From assembly GCF_000166135.1 (NCBI RefSeq), contig NC_014666.1, forward strand, positions 8,632,601 through 8,696,600: a DNA stretch of 64,000 nucleotides, read 5' to 3'. Source of the DNA: Pseudofrankia inefficax. GTDB lineage: Bacteria; Actinomycetota; Actinomycetes; Frankiales; Frankiaceae. Position 1 is the first letter of the stretch, and every line of letters starts with the position of its first letter. Shown here piece after piece: positions 7,487 to 17,154 of this stretch. A model generated the notes under the pieces. That model did no database searches. It was not told the origin of the DNA and saw nothing but the letters and a program-made list of their open reading frames with translations. Both the position numbers and the translations under genes were made by a program.

Positions 7487-10400
7487 CTACTGCCCCCAGG
7501 CGACGACGGACTCGCCGACGCCAGCGGCGTTCTTCGCGGCCACGGTGACCCGGAAATACGGGTCAGCCGCGGTCGGAGCGGTACGCGTGTAGCTGTGGCC
7601 CGAGATCGTGTAGCTGTCCGAGGTGACACCGGACGGGCTGGTCCGGAAAACGGTCACGACATACGTCAGGTTGACCGCGTTACCGCCGACGTTCGCCGGG
7701 ACATCCCAGTTGACGATCAGATGGCCGTGGCCGTCCGGGATCGCCAGGATGCCGGTCGGCGGGCCAGGCGGGACACAGCCAAGGGCCTGCGCCGCCGCTG
7801 ACGGTTCCGACAGGCCGCCGGGCCCGCTGGCCCGGACACTGGCGGTCATCTGGCCGCAGCCGTCCACCGGGACCTGGAAGATGCCTGGCTTCGAAAGCGT
7901 GCGCGTCCCGCCAGGAGTCGAGGTCACCTGGTACGACGTCACGGGGCCGCCGTTGAACGGAGCGATGATCGTCACCGTCACGCCGCCCGGCACCGACTGC
8001 AGGAACAGGCCCGGCACGCCCGGCTGGTTCCCGGGGGGAACCGGCGGGGTGGTGGCCGCCTCGGTCGGGCTGGCCGACGCGGCGGGGCCAACGGTCGTCG
8101 CGGCCGCCGGCAGGCTCGCGGTCGGCGTCGGCGCGGGAACGCTTACCGACGGCGTCAGGCCGATGGCGGTCACCGTCGCCGCGCCGCCGGACGAGCTCAG
8201 CAGGATCGGCACCAGCGTGGCCACCAGCGCGACGACGAGAGCAACCAAGATTGTCACGTTGCGCCGCCGCCGGGCGCCGCGGCGGATCGCGGCCGCCCTG
8301 GCCCGGGCGCCGGGCTGGCCCGGAAGCGACAGCTGCATCGTCGGGGCGCTGTCTACCGACACCCCGGGGTGATCACCTGCCGGGGCCAGCTCGACCGGCT
8401 CCGTCGGCGGCGCGTCCGCGGGGGTGGCCGGGGCGATCGCGGGGGCGGCCAGGTCGGGGAGCAGTGGGCCCACCGGCTGGAACGGCTCCAGCTCGGTGGA
8501 CGGGCGAGCCGACATCATCGGCTGGTCCGGCCCGAACAGGGCAACCTCGGTGCCGGTCGTGCGCGCGGCCGGTGTGCTCGCCGGAGGGTCGAGATCGACC
8601 TCGCCGTCCCACAGCGCGTGCAGCTCGGCGAACCGGATGGGCGGCAGGGCCGGCTCGGACCGGCCACCCGTCTCCTGAATCCAGTCCGGGCCCACGTCGA
8701 TGACGCCGTCGATGTCGATCTCGTTGTCGGCGGCGCGGGCGGCGAGAACCCCGGGCGGAAGCAGCTCGGCCAGCGCGGCGGCCGGGTCCGGCCAGGGCGC
8801 GAGGACCAGCTCGGTGCCCGGGCTGGGCGAGGCCACCTCGTCCGGCGGTGTCGCCGCGGCCGCGGGCGAGCTGGCCGGGGTGGCGTCGCCCTGGGTCACG
8901 TCCGACGGATCCGGGTCGTCGTCTCCCGGGTCGTCGGCGCTCGGGTAGCCGATGCTCAGGTGGATGTCACTCGGGCGATCCTCACCCGACTGGTCGGCCG
9001 ACTTCGGCTCGGCCGGGACGGTGATGGCGCGGATCGAAATCGGGCCAGCGGGAGCCGGGGCCTCGGTCTGGTCCGCCGGCACGTCGCTCTCGGCCGGTAC
9101 ACCCGTCGGGCGGGGGCCGGTGGACAGCACGAGCTCCGACCCCACCGCGGCGGCGACCGGCGCCTCGGCCGCGGGCGGGGCGACGTCCAGCTTCGCGACC
9201 GTGACCTCCGCGGCCGCGACCTCGACGACGGTGATCTCCGCGACGTCCGCGCCGGTCTGGTCGTCATCGAGAAGGTCCTCGAAGGCGATGTCGACGTCGC
9301 GCAGCGGCGTCACGGCAGAAGCCTCGGCACCCGGCCCGGCCTCAACTCCGGGGAGGGACTCGACGCTCGGTCCGGGGGCGGGGTCGTCGTCCGGATCGCT
9401 GATCGAGCCGACTCCCGCGGCGACGGCCGGGAAGGCCCCGACGACGTGGGCGAACACCGAGCCGGCGCCGTCGTCGGCCGGGTCCAGGTCGGTCAGCGGG
9501 GCGAACAGCGGATCGACGACCTGGGCCTCGGGGGCCGGGCCAGCCGGCTCCCGATCAAGTGGCCCGAGATCCGTCGGCTGGGCCGCGGCCGGCTCGGTGC
9601 CCGAGCCGCCGAGGTCTGACGGCTCCACCGGGGGCAGGGTTCCCAGCGCCTCGCCGATCGAGCCGAGAACGGGCACCCAGTCGTCCCACGAGTCGACGCC
9701 CGAGGCTTGCCGGGGCTCGGCGAACGGCTCGCCCGCCGTCGGCACGTCGACCACGACGGGGTCCGAAGCGGCGTTCACACCTTCCACCGCCCCTTCGGGG
9801 CCGAGGTTGGGGAGCGCCATGGGGGCCGGGCCGGCCGGTTCGGTCCCGACCACCGCCGGGTCCACGGTCTCCCGCGAGGCGACCGGCAGCATCAGCGGGA
9901 ACGGGACGTCGGGCGTGGCGACGGCCTCGTCGGAGGAGGACGCGGCCGGGCCCGGAACACTCCGAGCCGGCGCCTCAGGCACCACCTCGACCGTGAAGTC
10001 CGGCCCGGCCCCGACTGTCGGCACGCCGGCGAACGCCGACGCGGCTTCACCCACGGGCTCGGGTGCCACCGACGACTCGTACTCATCCGACGGTCCGACC
10101 TCAACCAGCGGCCCGGTCTCAACCAGCGGCCCGGTCTCAGCGCCCGGAACGCCGTCGAACGCCGGCACGACCTCAACAGGCGGGACGTCGGCGAACGCCG
10201 GCACGGCCTCAGGCTCCGGCCCGAGGACGGACGCCGGCACAGCCTCAACCGGCGGCACGTCGACAGACGGCGGAACAGTCCCTGCCTCGACCGGCGGCAC
10301 GTCGGCGGATGGCGACACAGTCACGGTCGGCGGCACGTCGACGGCCGGCGACACGGTCTCGACCGGAGGCGCGTCCTCAACCGGAGGCGCGTCGGCGGGC

Positions 10401-11635
10401 GCCGGCACAGCGGTCTCGACCAGCGCCGCCGCCAGTGGTGTCGCAACCGCCGCGATCGGAACCGGCGGAATCGGCGCCGGTCGCGGCGCCGGCGGCGCGA
10501 TGGCGGCCGGCGGCGCCCAGGAGAGCCGCGCGGGCGGCGTGCTCGGCTCGGCGGCGGCCGGTGGCTCAGTGGCCGGGCGGGCCGGCCCCGCCGGCAGCGC
10601 GAGGCGAGGCTCGGGCGCACGGGAGCTGTGCCGGCCGGCGGACTTCTCGCCCATCAGCGTGAGCAGCAGGTCGCCCGCGGACGGCCGCTCGCCGGGTTCC
10701 TTGCTGAAGGCCGCGCGGACCAGCGGGGCCAGGTCGGGCGGCAGCGCGCCGAGGTCGGGCATGTCGTGCGTGACCCGGTGCAGCAGCTGCTCGGGGGTGC
10801 CGTCGCCGAACGGCGGCGCCCCGCTCGCGGCGAACGTCATGACCGCCGCCCAGGCGAAGACGTCGGCGGCCGGGCCGACCTCCTCGCCACGAGCCTGTTC
10901 GGGCGCCATGTAGCCGGGGGTGCCGATCTGGCTGGCCTCCGGCGCCGCGTGGCCACGCCGGCCGCGGCCGCGGCCCCTGCCGCCCCGCCCGTGCTGCTGG
11001 CCGGAGGCCTGGCCGCCAAAGCCGTTGGCGATCCCGAAGTCGATCACCCGCGGCCCGGACGGGCCGAGCAGCACGTTGCCGGGCTTGAGGTCATGGTGAG
11101 CGATGCCGGCGCCGTGGATCGCGGTCAGCGCGGCGGCCATGCCGACCGCGAGCCGGGCCAGGTCGCCGGTGCCGAGCGGCCCGCCGGCGTTCACGGCGGC
11201 GCGCAGCGTGGGCCCGGGCACGAACTCGGTGACCAGGTAGGGCAGCGCCGCGTCCGGGTCGGCGTCGAGCACCGCGGCGGTGTAGGCCTCCTCGACCTGG
11301 CGGGCGTGCGCGGTCTCCGCCCGGAACCGCTCGCGGAACTCGGGGTCCCTCGCGTACTCGGACTGGATGACCTTGACGGCGACCCGCCGGCCGTCGACCG
11401 ACTCGCCTAGGTAGACGATGCCCATCCCGCCCTCGCCGAGCAGGCGCAGGACGCGGTAGTCACCGACGAACGCGGGATCCTTCGGGCGGCGAGGAAGACC
11501 GGGCTCGGGCTCGGGGAGCGCGAGCGGCACGCCCTCGTCGAGCTCCCGGGCGCGGGGGGCGCGGCGCGTCAGCAGCCCCACGGAACCACCCGACGGCACG
11601 GAACCGCCCGACTGCACGGAACCACCCAGTGACAC
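7487..11635 (-). CDS. Transmembrane Ser/Thr protein kinase with extracellular FN3 domains
   Basis: A 1382-residue Hanks-type kinase. The kinase domain spans about residues 60-330: glycine loop LLGEGGMGIVY, lysine 88 in VAVKV, catalytic loop HHDLKPGN (the usual HRD arginine is His) and metal-binding VIDFG at 198-201. Residues about 340-1110 are a low-complexity Pro/Ala/Val/Glu linker with VPPVE-type repeats. An Arg-rich stop and a transmembrane helix (VTILVALVVALVATLVPILL, about 1125-1145) follow, then a Ser/Thr/Pro stretch and two fibronectin type III-like domains to the C-terminus. It likely senses the cell envelope and phosphorylates cytoplasmic proteins; ligand and targets are unknown. The first possible start is a GTG inside an 18-bp tandem repeat; a TGA lies upstream in frame. 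Confidence 0.93.
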   Translation of the reverse strand: MSLGGSVQSGGSVPSGGSVGLLTRRAPRARELDEGVPLALPEPEPGLPRRPKDPAFVGDYRVLRLLGEGGMGIVYLGESVDGRRVAVKVIQSEYARDPEFRERFRAETAHARQVEEAYTAAVLDADPDAALPYLVTEFVPGPTLRAAVNAGGPLGTGDLARLAVGMAAALTAIHGAGIAHHDLKPGNVLLGPSGPRVIDFGIANGFGGQASGQQHGRGGRGRGRGRRGHAAPEASQIGTPGYMAPEQARGEEVGPAADVFAWAAVMTFAASGAPPFGDGTPEQLLHRVTHDMPDLGALPPDLAPLVRAAFSKEPGERPSAGDLLLTLMGEKSAGRHSSRAPEPRLALPAGPARPATEPPAAAEPSTPPARLSWAPPAAIAPPAPRPAPIPPVPIAAVATPLAAALVETAVPAPADAPPVEDAPPVETVSPAVDVPPTVTVSPSADVPPVEAGTVPPSVDVPPVEAVPASVLGPEPEAVPAFADVPPVEVVPAFDGVPGAETGPLVETGPLVEVGPSDEYESSVAPEPVGEAASAFAGVPTVGAGPDFTVEVVPEAPARSVPGPAASSSDEAVATPDVPFPLMLPVASRETVDPAVVGTEPAGPAPMALPNLGPEGAVEGVNAASDPVVVDVPTAGEPFAEPRQASGVDSWDDWVPVLGSIGEALGTLPPVEPSDLGGSGTEPAAAQPTDLGPLDREPAGPAPEAQVVDPLFAPLTDLDPADDGAGSVFAHVVGAFPAVAAGVGSISDPDDDPAPGPSVESLPGVEAGPGAEASAVTPLRDVDIAFEDLLDDDQTGADVAEITVVEVAAAEVTVAKLDVAPPAAEAPVAAAVGSELVLSTGPRPTGVPAESDVPADQTEAPAPAGPISIRAITVPAEPKSADQSGEDRPSDIHLSIGYPSADDPGDDDPDPSDVTQGDATPASSPAAAATPPDEVASPSPGTELVLAPWPDPAAALAELLPPGVLAARAADNEIDIDGVIDVGPDWIQETGGRSEPALPPIRFAELHALWDGEVDLDPPASTPAARTTGTEVALFGPDQPMMSARPSTELEPFQPVGPLLPDLAAPAIAPATPADAPPTEPVELAPAGDHPGVSVDSAPTMQLSLPGQPGARARAAAIRRGARRRRNVTILVALVVALVATLVPILLSSSGGAATVTAIGLTPSVSVPAPTPTASLPAAATTVGPAASASPTEAATTPPVPPGNQPGVPGLFLQSVPGGVTVTIIAPFNGGPVTSYQVTSTPGGTRTLSKPGIFQVPVDGCGQMTASVRASGPGGLSEPSAAAQALGCVPPGPPTGILAIPDGHGHLIVNWDVPANVGGNAVNLTYVVTVFRTSPSGVTSDSYTISGHSYTRTAPTAADPYFRVTVAAKNAAGVGESVVAWGQ
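10101..10136. repeat. 18-bp tandem repeat in the kinase linker
   Basis: Two identical 18-bp units lie head to tail and continue into more degenerate copies up to about 10400. They encode the Pro/Val/Glu-rich linker of the kinase. In-frame 18-bp units are expected to expand and contract without frameshifts, so linker length is likely to vary between strains. Confidence 0.75.
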
Positions 11636-11652
11636 GGAGCCACCCGACGACC
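11581..11652. repeat. Four 18-bp tandem units spanning the kinase start codon
   Basis: Four units of 18 bp with the pattern CGGAACCACCCGACGGCA and 1-6 differences between units. Three units encode GGSV-containing hexapeptides at the N-terminus of the kinase; the fourth lies across and upstream of the GTG start. Gain or loss of a unit could therefore move the start codon relative to its upstream signals. Confidence 0.8.
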
Positions 11653-12124
11653 GGTCAAGGGCATCCAGCGGGCGGCACGGTCGGCGAGATCACAATCCCG
11701 ACGTCGCAAGGTTCCTCCCCACCCGGAGCGTGAACCGGCGGAGCGCACCGATCCACGTGTGGTCATCGGGGCAAAATGCTGCGCGGGCCGCAGCGTTCAT
11801 CGCACGCCTCGAATGACCAGATTTTGCACAGACCGGCGCAGACCCGGTCGGCCCGCCCGGCCATCCTGCCGGCAGGTCCGCCCGTCACCAGGACTGTTGC
11901 GCCGCCGGTGTTGGCCAGATTCGGTAACGGCGTCCGAATCGTGGGTGATGGATGAGATAGAGCCCATGGGTGGACACCCGAAAGGGTAGCAATAGGGCCA
12001 ATGGAGCGTCCTCCGCCACCTTCCGATCGGCCGCCTACATCGGGACGCAACGGGCTTCGAGGGACGGATTGGCCTGAATCTCTGCGGGGTCGGCCCGCAG
12101 CGTCGGGCGACCAGGCTGCACACT
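11653..12124. other. Intergenic region, no gene seen
   Basis: This stretch separates the leftward kinase from a rightward hypothetical gene and should hold two divergent promoters. Short open frames on both strands lack a ribosome-binding site or recognisable sequence. The segment 11930-12000 is slightly richer in A/T and is the most likely promoter zone. I see no structured RNA or clear repeat beyond the tandem units at its left edge. Confidence 0.5.
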
Positions 12125-12703
12125 GTGGCGGTGCCGGGACTGCTGCCACCCCCCTCCGCCGGTTTCCCCGTCTACGGTCTGCGTCGCGGACTGCTGGAGC
12201 CGCGATGGCTCGAGCTGTGGGATACCTGGCGCCCGCGGTCGGAGCAGGTGTGGCGAGTCAGCCTCGGGCACGGCGACGCGGCGCATGCGGGACCGCGGGT
12301 CATCGTGACGACGGTGCCACGGCTGCCGGCGGTGCAGATCGGCGAGGTGGGCTACGGACCGACCGTCGCCGACGACGCGATCGGCTGGGCGCAGCAGAGC
12401 ATGCTGCACGCCGTCGCTCCGCCGTTCCCGATGGACTCGGCAGATCGGCAGGAATGGTGGCGCTACCAGCTGGAGCTGGCCGGCTGGCTGTCCACGAACC
12501 TCGACGCCGAGGACTGGTCGACGATGTACATCCCGGTCGACGGTCAGCCCCTGCCGTTCCTGCTTCGCCAGCACGGCCCGGCCTGGGCGGCGTTCACGGA
12601 GGTCGAGACCGGATGGATCGCGATCGACGGTATTCACCGCAGCGCCGTCGGTCTCGCTCTGGAGACCGTCCCGGTGGCCGCCTACGTTCCGATGGCGGTC
12701 TGA
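12125..12703 (+). CDS. Hypothetical protein
   Basis: A 192-residue soluble protein with no signal peptide or membrane segment that I recognise. It contains many Trp residues (LELWDTW, EWWRYQLELAGW, AWAAFTEVETGWIAIDGIH), giving the look of a folded domain such as those in actinobacterial proteins of unknown function that accompany SUKH- or SMI1-like immunity proteins; this resemblance is weak. The C-terminal segment, with WIAIDGIH and LALETV, is the best-conserved-looking part. The start is a GTG without a convincing ribosome-binding site. It converges with the GAF-EAL gene, leaving only 21 bases between stops. Codon use fits the neighbourhood, so I consider it real. Confidence 0.7.
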   Translation: MAVPGLLPPPSAGFPVYGLRRGLLEPRWLELWDTWRPRSEQVWRVSLGHGDAAHAGPRVIVTTVPRLPAVQIGEVGYGPTVADDAIGWAQQSMLHAVAPPFPMDSADRQEWWRYQLELAGWLSTNLDAEDWSTMYIPVDGQPLPFLLRQHGPAWAAFTEVETGWIAIDGIHRSAVGLALETVPVAAYVPMAV

Positions 12704-12724
12704 CCGACGTGTCCCACTTGCCGG

Positions 12725-14125
12725 CTACGGACCGTTATCGCTGGAGTTCGGCGGACTAGCGTCACTTTCGGGCCACCGGGCCGCCTGTCTGGGCCCTCGT
12801 CGCCCCGGCTTGGGCGCCGACGACAGCCGGTCCGGTGGCGCGATGTAGTTGCCCTGGCCGAGCCGCACCCGCGCCGCCCGCACGGTGGCCAGTTCCTCCG
12901 GGGTCTCGATGCCCTCGGCCAGCATGGTCGCCCCGATCTCGTCGGCGACCTGGATGAGCGCACGGGCGATCACCTGCCGGGCCGGGTCGCTGTCGATCCC
13001 GTGCGTGAGAAACCGGTCCATCTTGACGAGATCAGGACGCAGCACCAGGAACTGCGCGAGACCCGCGTAGCCCGAGCCGACATCGTCCGCGCCGATCCGC
13101 ACACCGCGCGCCCGTACCTCCCCGATCACCCGGAGCGCCTCGGACTCGGCCTCAAGCTGGTTGTGTTCGGTGATTTCCAGAAGCAACCGGCTCGGCTCGA
13201 CCTCCCCGATCAGGTCCACCAGCCCCGGGCGCACGCTGTTGGGCGAGACGTTGACCGAGAGAAATACCCCCGGGGGCAAACGCCCCAGCTCCGCCAGCGC
13301 GGCCCGTACGGCCGCGAACTCCAGCTCGACGCCCAGGCCCACCGCCGCCGCGCAGGCGAACCACCGTTCCGTCTCCGTCTGGGTCCCGTTTCCAGAACCG
13401 CAGGAGCCTCCAGACCCGGTGCGGTCCCCGCCGGCCTGGGCCGGCGAGGCGAACCCGGCCGGGCGCTCCCCGGGGCCGGCCCCGGCCAGCTCCGCATACG
13501 GTGGGAACCGGGCCAGCGCCTCGACACCGACGACCCTGCCACCGGGCCTCAGGTCGGCGATCGGCTGGTAGACCATGTCAGGGCCACCAGCGTCGATGAC
13601 GGCATTGATCCGGTCCCAGTACGCCCGTCGCCGCTCCCACATCCGGGGCAGGTCCGAGACCGAGTCGGCGATCATCTCGGCGGCCAGCCGCAGGAAACGG
13701 ACATCGCGTTCCTGCAGGTCAGGGCACGGATCGTGAGCCACCGCCGTGAGTACGCCGTAGAACGCGCCGTCGCGTTCGAACACCGTCGCCGAGACGTACG
13801 CACCGGATCGCAGTGCCTTGACCGCGGGCAGGCGCCGCACCGCGTCGTGACCGCGGACGTCCCGGACGAGCGCGGGAAGCTCGCCGCTGATGACCCGGGG
13901 ATAGGCGGTGGCCGCGTGGTGCATGCGCGCGCCGACGCTGACGCCGAACGACTCGCCGTCACCGTCCAGGGCCTCGACGACCATGAGGTCGCCCTCGGCT
14001 CGGGCCAGCCAGACGACGTCCATCCCCAACCGGTGCCGGACGGCCTCCAGCAGGTCGGCGACGGCGCGGTCCTGCTCCGGAACGGGCAGCTCAGGCCCGA
14101 ATGTCGCCTTCCGGTTCCTCGCCAC
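12725..14125 (-). CDS. GAF-EAL cyclic-di-GMP phosphodiesterase
   Basis: A protein of about 466 residues with an N-terminal GAF-like sensor (LLEAVRHRLGMDVVWLARAEGD to LRLAAEMIADSV) and a C-terminal EAL domain. The EAL active-site residues are visible: VGVEALARF, the Asn in LSVNVSPNS, LLLEITEHNQ, GADDVGSGYAGL, LVKMDR and MLAEGIET. A Gly/Ser-rich insertion of about 40 residues follows EALARF. Retention of these residues predicts hydrolysis of c-di-GMP to pGpG, with the GAF domain sensing an unknown ligand. The GTG at 14125 is preferred for a GGGGGGAAGG ribosome-binding site; an upstream in-frame ATG at 14191 is possible. In actinomycetes c-di-GMP controls development, and BldC is encoded next door. 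Confidence 0.9.
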   Translation of the reverse strand: MARNRKATFGPELPVPEQDRAVADLLEAVRHRLGMDVVWLARAEGDLMVVEALDGDGESFGVSVGARMHHAATAYPRVISGELPALVRDVRGHDAVRRLPAVKALRSGAYVSATVFERDGAFYGVLTAVAHDPCPDLQERDVRFLRLAAEMIADSVSDLPRMWERRRAYWDRINAVIDAGGPDMVYQPIADLRPGGRVVGVEALARFPPYAELAGAGPGERPAGFASPAQAGGDRTGSGGSCGSGNGTQTETERWFACAAAVGLGVELEFAAVRAALAELGRLPPGVFLSVNVSPNSVRPGLVDLIGEVEPSRLLLEITEHNQLEAESEALRVIGEVRARGVRIGADDVGSGYAGLAQFLVLRPDLVKMDRFLTHGIDSDPARQVIARALIQVADEIGATMLAEGIETPEELATVRAARVRLGQGNYIAPPDRLSSAPKPGRRGPRQAARWPESDASPPNSSDNGP

Positions 14126-14259
14126 GGCCTTCCCCCCACCGGTCTGCCGGCACGGGCGAAGCGCCCCCGGCCGAGTGCCTACCTGCAGCATTCCCCGCCC
14201 GATCCGGTTCGCTCACCTGCGCAGACAGGCCCCGGCAGCGAAGAGACAGGCCCGGACAG

Positions 14260-14295
14260 CACGAGGACGGACGGCGTATGCCGTCCGTCCTCGTG
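14260..14295. terminator. Perfect 16-bp hairpin between bldC and the GAF-EAL gene
   Basis: Arms of 16 bp at 14260-14275 and 14280-14295 are perfectly complementary around the loop GTAT. No U-run follows on either strand. It lies about 350 bases beyond the bldC stop and about 135 bases upstream of the GAF-EAL start. It could terminate a transcript or form a structured leader. The rest of 14126-14643 holds no gene that I can support; two copies of an 11-mer (14525-14535 and 14612-14622) are noted separately. Confidence 0.6.
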
Positions 14296-14643
14296 TTGGT
14301 GCCGGCGAACTGTTGGTGCGTCTGAACCGGGCGGCCCTGGGACGGGCCGACCGGTTCGTCGCCGCAGGGATCCCCGCCGAGCTACGCGACAGCGCAGTCT
14401 CGGCGGGCAAGCCCCTTTTCCCGATCCGGCAGATCGGTGGGACGGGCACGTGAAGGAACTGAGCCGGCACGCCAGAACGACCGATGACCAGGGCCCGGAG
14501 GCCACCAGCTCATCGGCGCTGGCAGGTTGGCGTGCCTGCCCAGAAACCCACCCCGTCGGTACGCGCCGCGCCGACCCCCGGCCGCCGTCCCCGTGAGCGG
14601 CCAGACAGTTGGGTTGGCGTGCAACCGACTTGGATCAATCCAC

Positions 14644-14850
14644 CTAGAGGTCGCCCCCCATGCTGGGGACACCCTTCAACAGGGCACGGACCTCCGCCTC
14701 CCGGTAGCGCCGATGGCCACCGAGCGTGCGGATCGACGTCAGCTTCCCGGCCTTGGCCCACCGGGTGACGGTTTTCGGATCAACCCGAAACATCGTCGCC
14801 ACCTCGGCCGGCGTCAGCAGGGGCTCGGCGTCCGGCGTTCTCGTCGTCAT
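14644..14850 (-). CDS. bldC: BldC-type MerR-like developmental regulator
   Basis: A 68-residue protein made of a single MerR-type winged helix-turn-helix: LLTPAEVATMFRVDPKTVTRWAKAGKL, then SIRTLGGHRRYREAEVRALL. Length and sequence match Streptomyces BldC, which lacks an effector domain and binds DNA as head-to-tail oligomers to control vegetative growth and sporulation. The ATG is preceded by GGGAGG. Its neighbours towards higher coordinates (conserved hypothetical, valine dehydrogenase, DUF3073, purM, purF) follow the order known around Streptomyces bldC, which supports orthology. Confidence 0.93.
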   Translation of the reverse strand: MTTRTPDAEPLLTPAEVATMFRVDPKTVTRWAKAGKLTSIRTLGGHRRYREAEVRALLKGVPSMGGDL

Positions 14851-15002
14851 TGCGTTGGCCTCCCGTCACAGAGCGTCGCTCCGTCCCATACAGATCGTGC
14901 ATCCTTCGGGGGCATTTCGGACATGGCACGTCGGGACCATCTGCTGACTAGTCACAGCTCGTCCGAAGCGGGTGGCGACTCTCTGTTAACTAACGCCGGA
15001 GC

Positions 15003-15833
15003 TCAGCTCGCGGATTCCCGTGCCTGCATGGGTCGCCAGCGGACGAGGACGCGCTCGTAGGCCTCCGTCGCCCGGTCTGTTCGCCCTTGGCGTAACGCTC
15101 TGACCGCCTCGGCGAGGTCCTCCACGGAGCTGTCCTGGCGCAGCACGTCGTCCTCGAGCAGGTCGACCAGCCCGTCGTAGTCCAGCTCGACCCTGCTGCG
15201 CGGGTGGAAGGAGTCCAACCAGCGGGCCAGGTCGGTCACGCCCTCCGCCGCGGCGCCGTCCGGCATCGAGGCGCGCATCGCGGCCAACGTGTCGGTCGCC
15301 TCGGCGACCCGCCGCCGGGCCAGGCCGATCTCGGTCCGGTAGACCATCGACCGCTCGGCCGTGTCGCCCGTGACGAGCATCCGCTCGGCCGGGTCGAACA
15401 GCAGGAACCACGGCGCAGGGACCGTCCAGGTCGACGTCTGGATGTGCACCTTCAGCTCGGGCCGCCGGGCCCGCCAGCGGTCCAGCTCGGTCTCGGCCGA
15501 GTCGATGACGCGCCGCGGCAGGAACACGTCCGCGATCCGCTCGGGCATCCCGACCCGGAAATCGACGGCCGCCTGCCAGACCCGCAGCTGGGTCGACCAG
15601 GGGCAGACGAACATCAGGCCGTCGACCATCTGCACGAACGCGGACTCGCCCGCGACGTCGAGCGACGGGCGCACGGTGGCGACGAGCGCGACCACCCGCT
15701 CCCGGCGGGTGCCGGCCCGGCGGGATGGCGGAGCCGTCGCCGCGAAGCGCTGCCAACGCAGCCGCTCGGCCGGTGAGAAAGCGGCCAACGGCTCGTAGAC
15801 CCGCAGATACGCCGCCGGAGAGACGACAGGCAC
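15003..15833 (-). CDS. Conserved actinobacterial protein of unknown function
   Basis: A 276-residue soluble protein. It has an N-terminal [23 protein letters not shown], a hydrophobic central segment ([22 protein letters not shown]), a mid region with [18 protein letters not shown], and a helical C-terminus rich in Arg and Glu. It is a member of the conserved family found beside bldC and valine dehydrogenase in actinomycetes; no biochemical role is known to me. It starts with GTG after an AAGG sequence and lies upstream of bldC on the same strand, about 150 bases apart. The gene is divergent from valine dehydrogenase. Confidence is high that it is a gene and low as to what it does. Confidence 0.85.
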   Translation of the reverse strand: MPVVSPAAYLRVYEPLAAFSPAERLRWQRFAATAPPSRRAGTRRERVVALVATVRPSLDVAGESAFVQMVDGLMFVCPWSTQLRVWQAAVDFRVGMPERIADVFLPRRVIDSAETELDRWRARRPELKVHIQTSTWTVPAPWFLLFDPAERMLVTGDTAERSMVYRTEIGLARRRVAEATDTLAAMRASMPDGAAAEGVTDLARWLDSFHPRSRVELDYDGLVDLLEDDVLRQDSSVEDLAEAVRALRQGRTDRATEAYERVLVRWRPMQARESAS

Positions 15834-16044
15834 CCTTGGACCCCCTCCCCAGCCTGATCCGCCGAGCCGAGGCTATCTCGCCGAGGACCGGGCGGTGGGT
15901 TCGCGGCCGGGACAGCAGACGGCCGGGGGTCGATGGACGGCGTGGGGCGTGGACGAGAACGGCGGTTCAACGCGAGACCAAGCGCGACAGGGGCGCCTAG
16001 CGCCCGAGCGCGGCGGGCCGGGTACCCGCCGTAGGGTTCCAGGC

Positions 16045-17154
16045 ATGACAACGGCGTCCGCCTATCCCGGCGAGCCGCGGGTCCCGTCGTCGGTGTTCGA
16101 CGCCGGCGCCGAGCACGAGCAGGTCGTCTTCTGCTCCGACCCCGCGTCCGGCCTTCGCGCGATCATCGCCATCTTCTCCACCGCACTGGGCCCGGCTCTG
16201 GGCGGCACGCGGTTCCATCCCTACCCGGACGAGTCCGCGGCGCTCGCCGACGCGCTGGCGCTCTCCCGGGCGATGGCCTACAAGGCCGCCTGCGCCGGCC
16301 TGGATCTCGGCGGCGGCAAGGCCGTCATCATCGGCGACCCGACGAAGGACTCCTCCGAGGCGCTGCTGCGGGCCTACGGCCGGTTCGTGGCCTCCCTGCA
16401 TGGGCGCTACATCACGGCCTGCGACGTCGGCACCTACGTCGAGGACATGGACATCGTGGCCCGGGAGGCGCGCTGGGTGGTCGGCCGCTCGCCGGCCCAC
16501 GGCGGGTCGGGCGACTCCGGCGTCCTGACCGCGTACGGCGTGTTCGAGGGGATGCGGGCCAGCGCCGCCCGGGTCTGGGGCAGCCCGACCCTGGCGGGGC
16601 GCACCGTGGCCGTCAGCGGCGTCGGCAAGGTGGGCGCCCGGCTCGTCGGGCACCTGATCGAGGACGGCGCGTCGGTGCTGGCGACGGACGTCAACCCCGC
16701 CGCGCTGGCCCGGCTGCGCACCCTCCACCCGCAGGTCGAGATCGTCGACGACCCGGACGAGCTGGTCGGCGCGGCCGCGGACGTCTACTCGCCGTGCGCG
16801 CTCGGCGGCGCGCTCACGGAGGACACCGTCGGCAGGCTGCGGGCGAAGGTGGTGTGTGGCGGAGCCAACAACCAGCTCGCCCATGCCGGCGTCGACAAGC
16901 TGCTCGCCGAGGCGGGAATCCTGTACGCGCCGGACTTCGTCGTCAACGCCGGCGGGCTGATCCAGGTCGCCGACGAGATCGAGGGCTACCGGGAGGATCG
17001 GGCCAAGGCGTCCGCCGCACGGATCTTCCGGACGACTCGGAGCGTCTTCGAACTGGCCGAGGCCGAGGGGCAGACGCCTGGTGCCGCCGCGGTGACGCTC
17101 GCGGAACGCCGCATGACCGGAATCGGCCGCCTTCGCCGCATCCTGTTGCCCTAG
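16045..17154 (+). CDS. vdh: Valine (branched-chain amino acid) dehydrogenase
   Basis: A 369-residue Glu/Leu/Phe/Val dehydrogenase. The substrate domain shows [12 protein letters not shown], the catalytic lysine regions [19 protein letters not shown], and [12 protein letters not shown]. The NAD-binding domain has [17 protein letters not shown], and CGGANNQL plus [11 protein letters not shown] complete the family signature. It oxidatively deaminates valine, leucine or isoleucine to the 2-oxo acid plus ammonia, the first step supplying branched acyl-CoA precursors. Length and position beside bldC match the Streptomyces vdh gene. The open frame extends upstream, but the ATG at 16045 begins the family-like sequence. 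The DUF3073 gene follows after a 216-base gap. Confidence 0.93.
   Translation: MTTASAYPGEPRVPSSVFDAGAEHEQVVFCSDPASGLRAIIAIFSTALGPALGGTRFHPYPDESAALADALALSRAMAYKAACAGLDLGGGKAVIIGDPTKDSSEALLRAYGRFVASLHGRYITACDVGTYVEDMDIVAREARWVVGRSPAHGGSGDSGVLTAYGVFEGMRASAARVWGSPTLAGRTVAVSGVGKVGARLVGHLIEDGASVLATDVNPAALARLRTLHPQVEIVDDPDELVGAAADVYSPCALGGALTEDTVGRLRAKVVCGGANNQLAHAGVDKLLAEAGILYAPDFVVNAGGLIQVADEIEGYREDRAKASAARIFRTTRSVFELAEAEGQTPGAAAVTLAERRMTGIGRLRRILLP

Noticed and set aside
10060-10420. Possible CRISPR-like array
   Set aside because: The repeats are 18 bp, in frame, contiguous without spacers, and encode the kinase linker.
8952-10913. Long plus-strand open frame of 653 residues (and similar frames at 8369 and 9707)
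   Set aside because: It is antisense to the kinase gene and exists because of high GC and few stop codons; the minus-strand frame carries the kinase and FN3 motifs.
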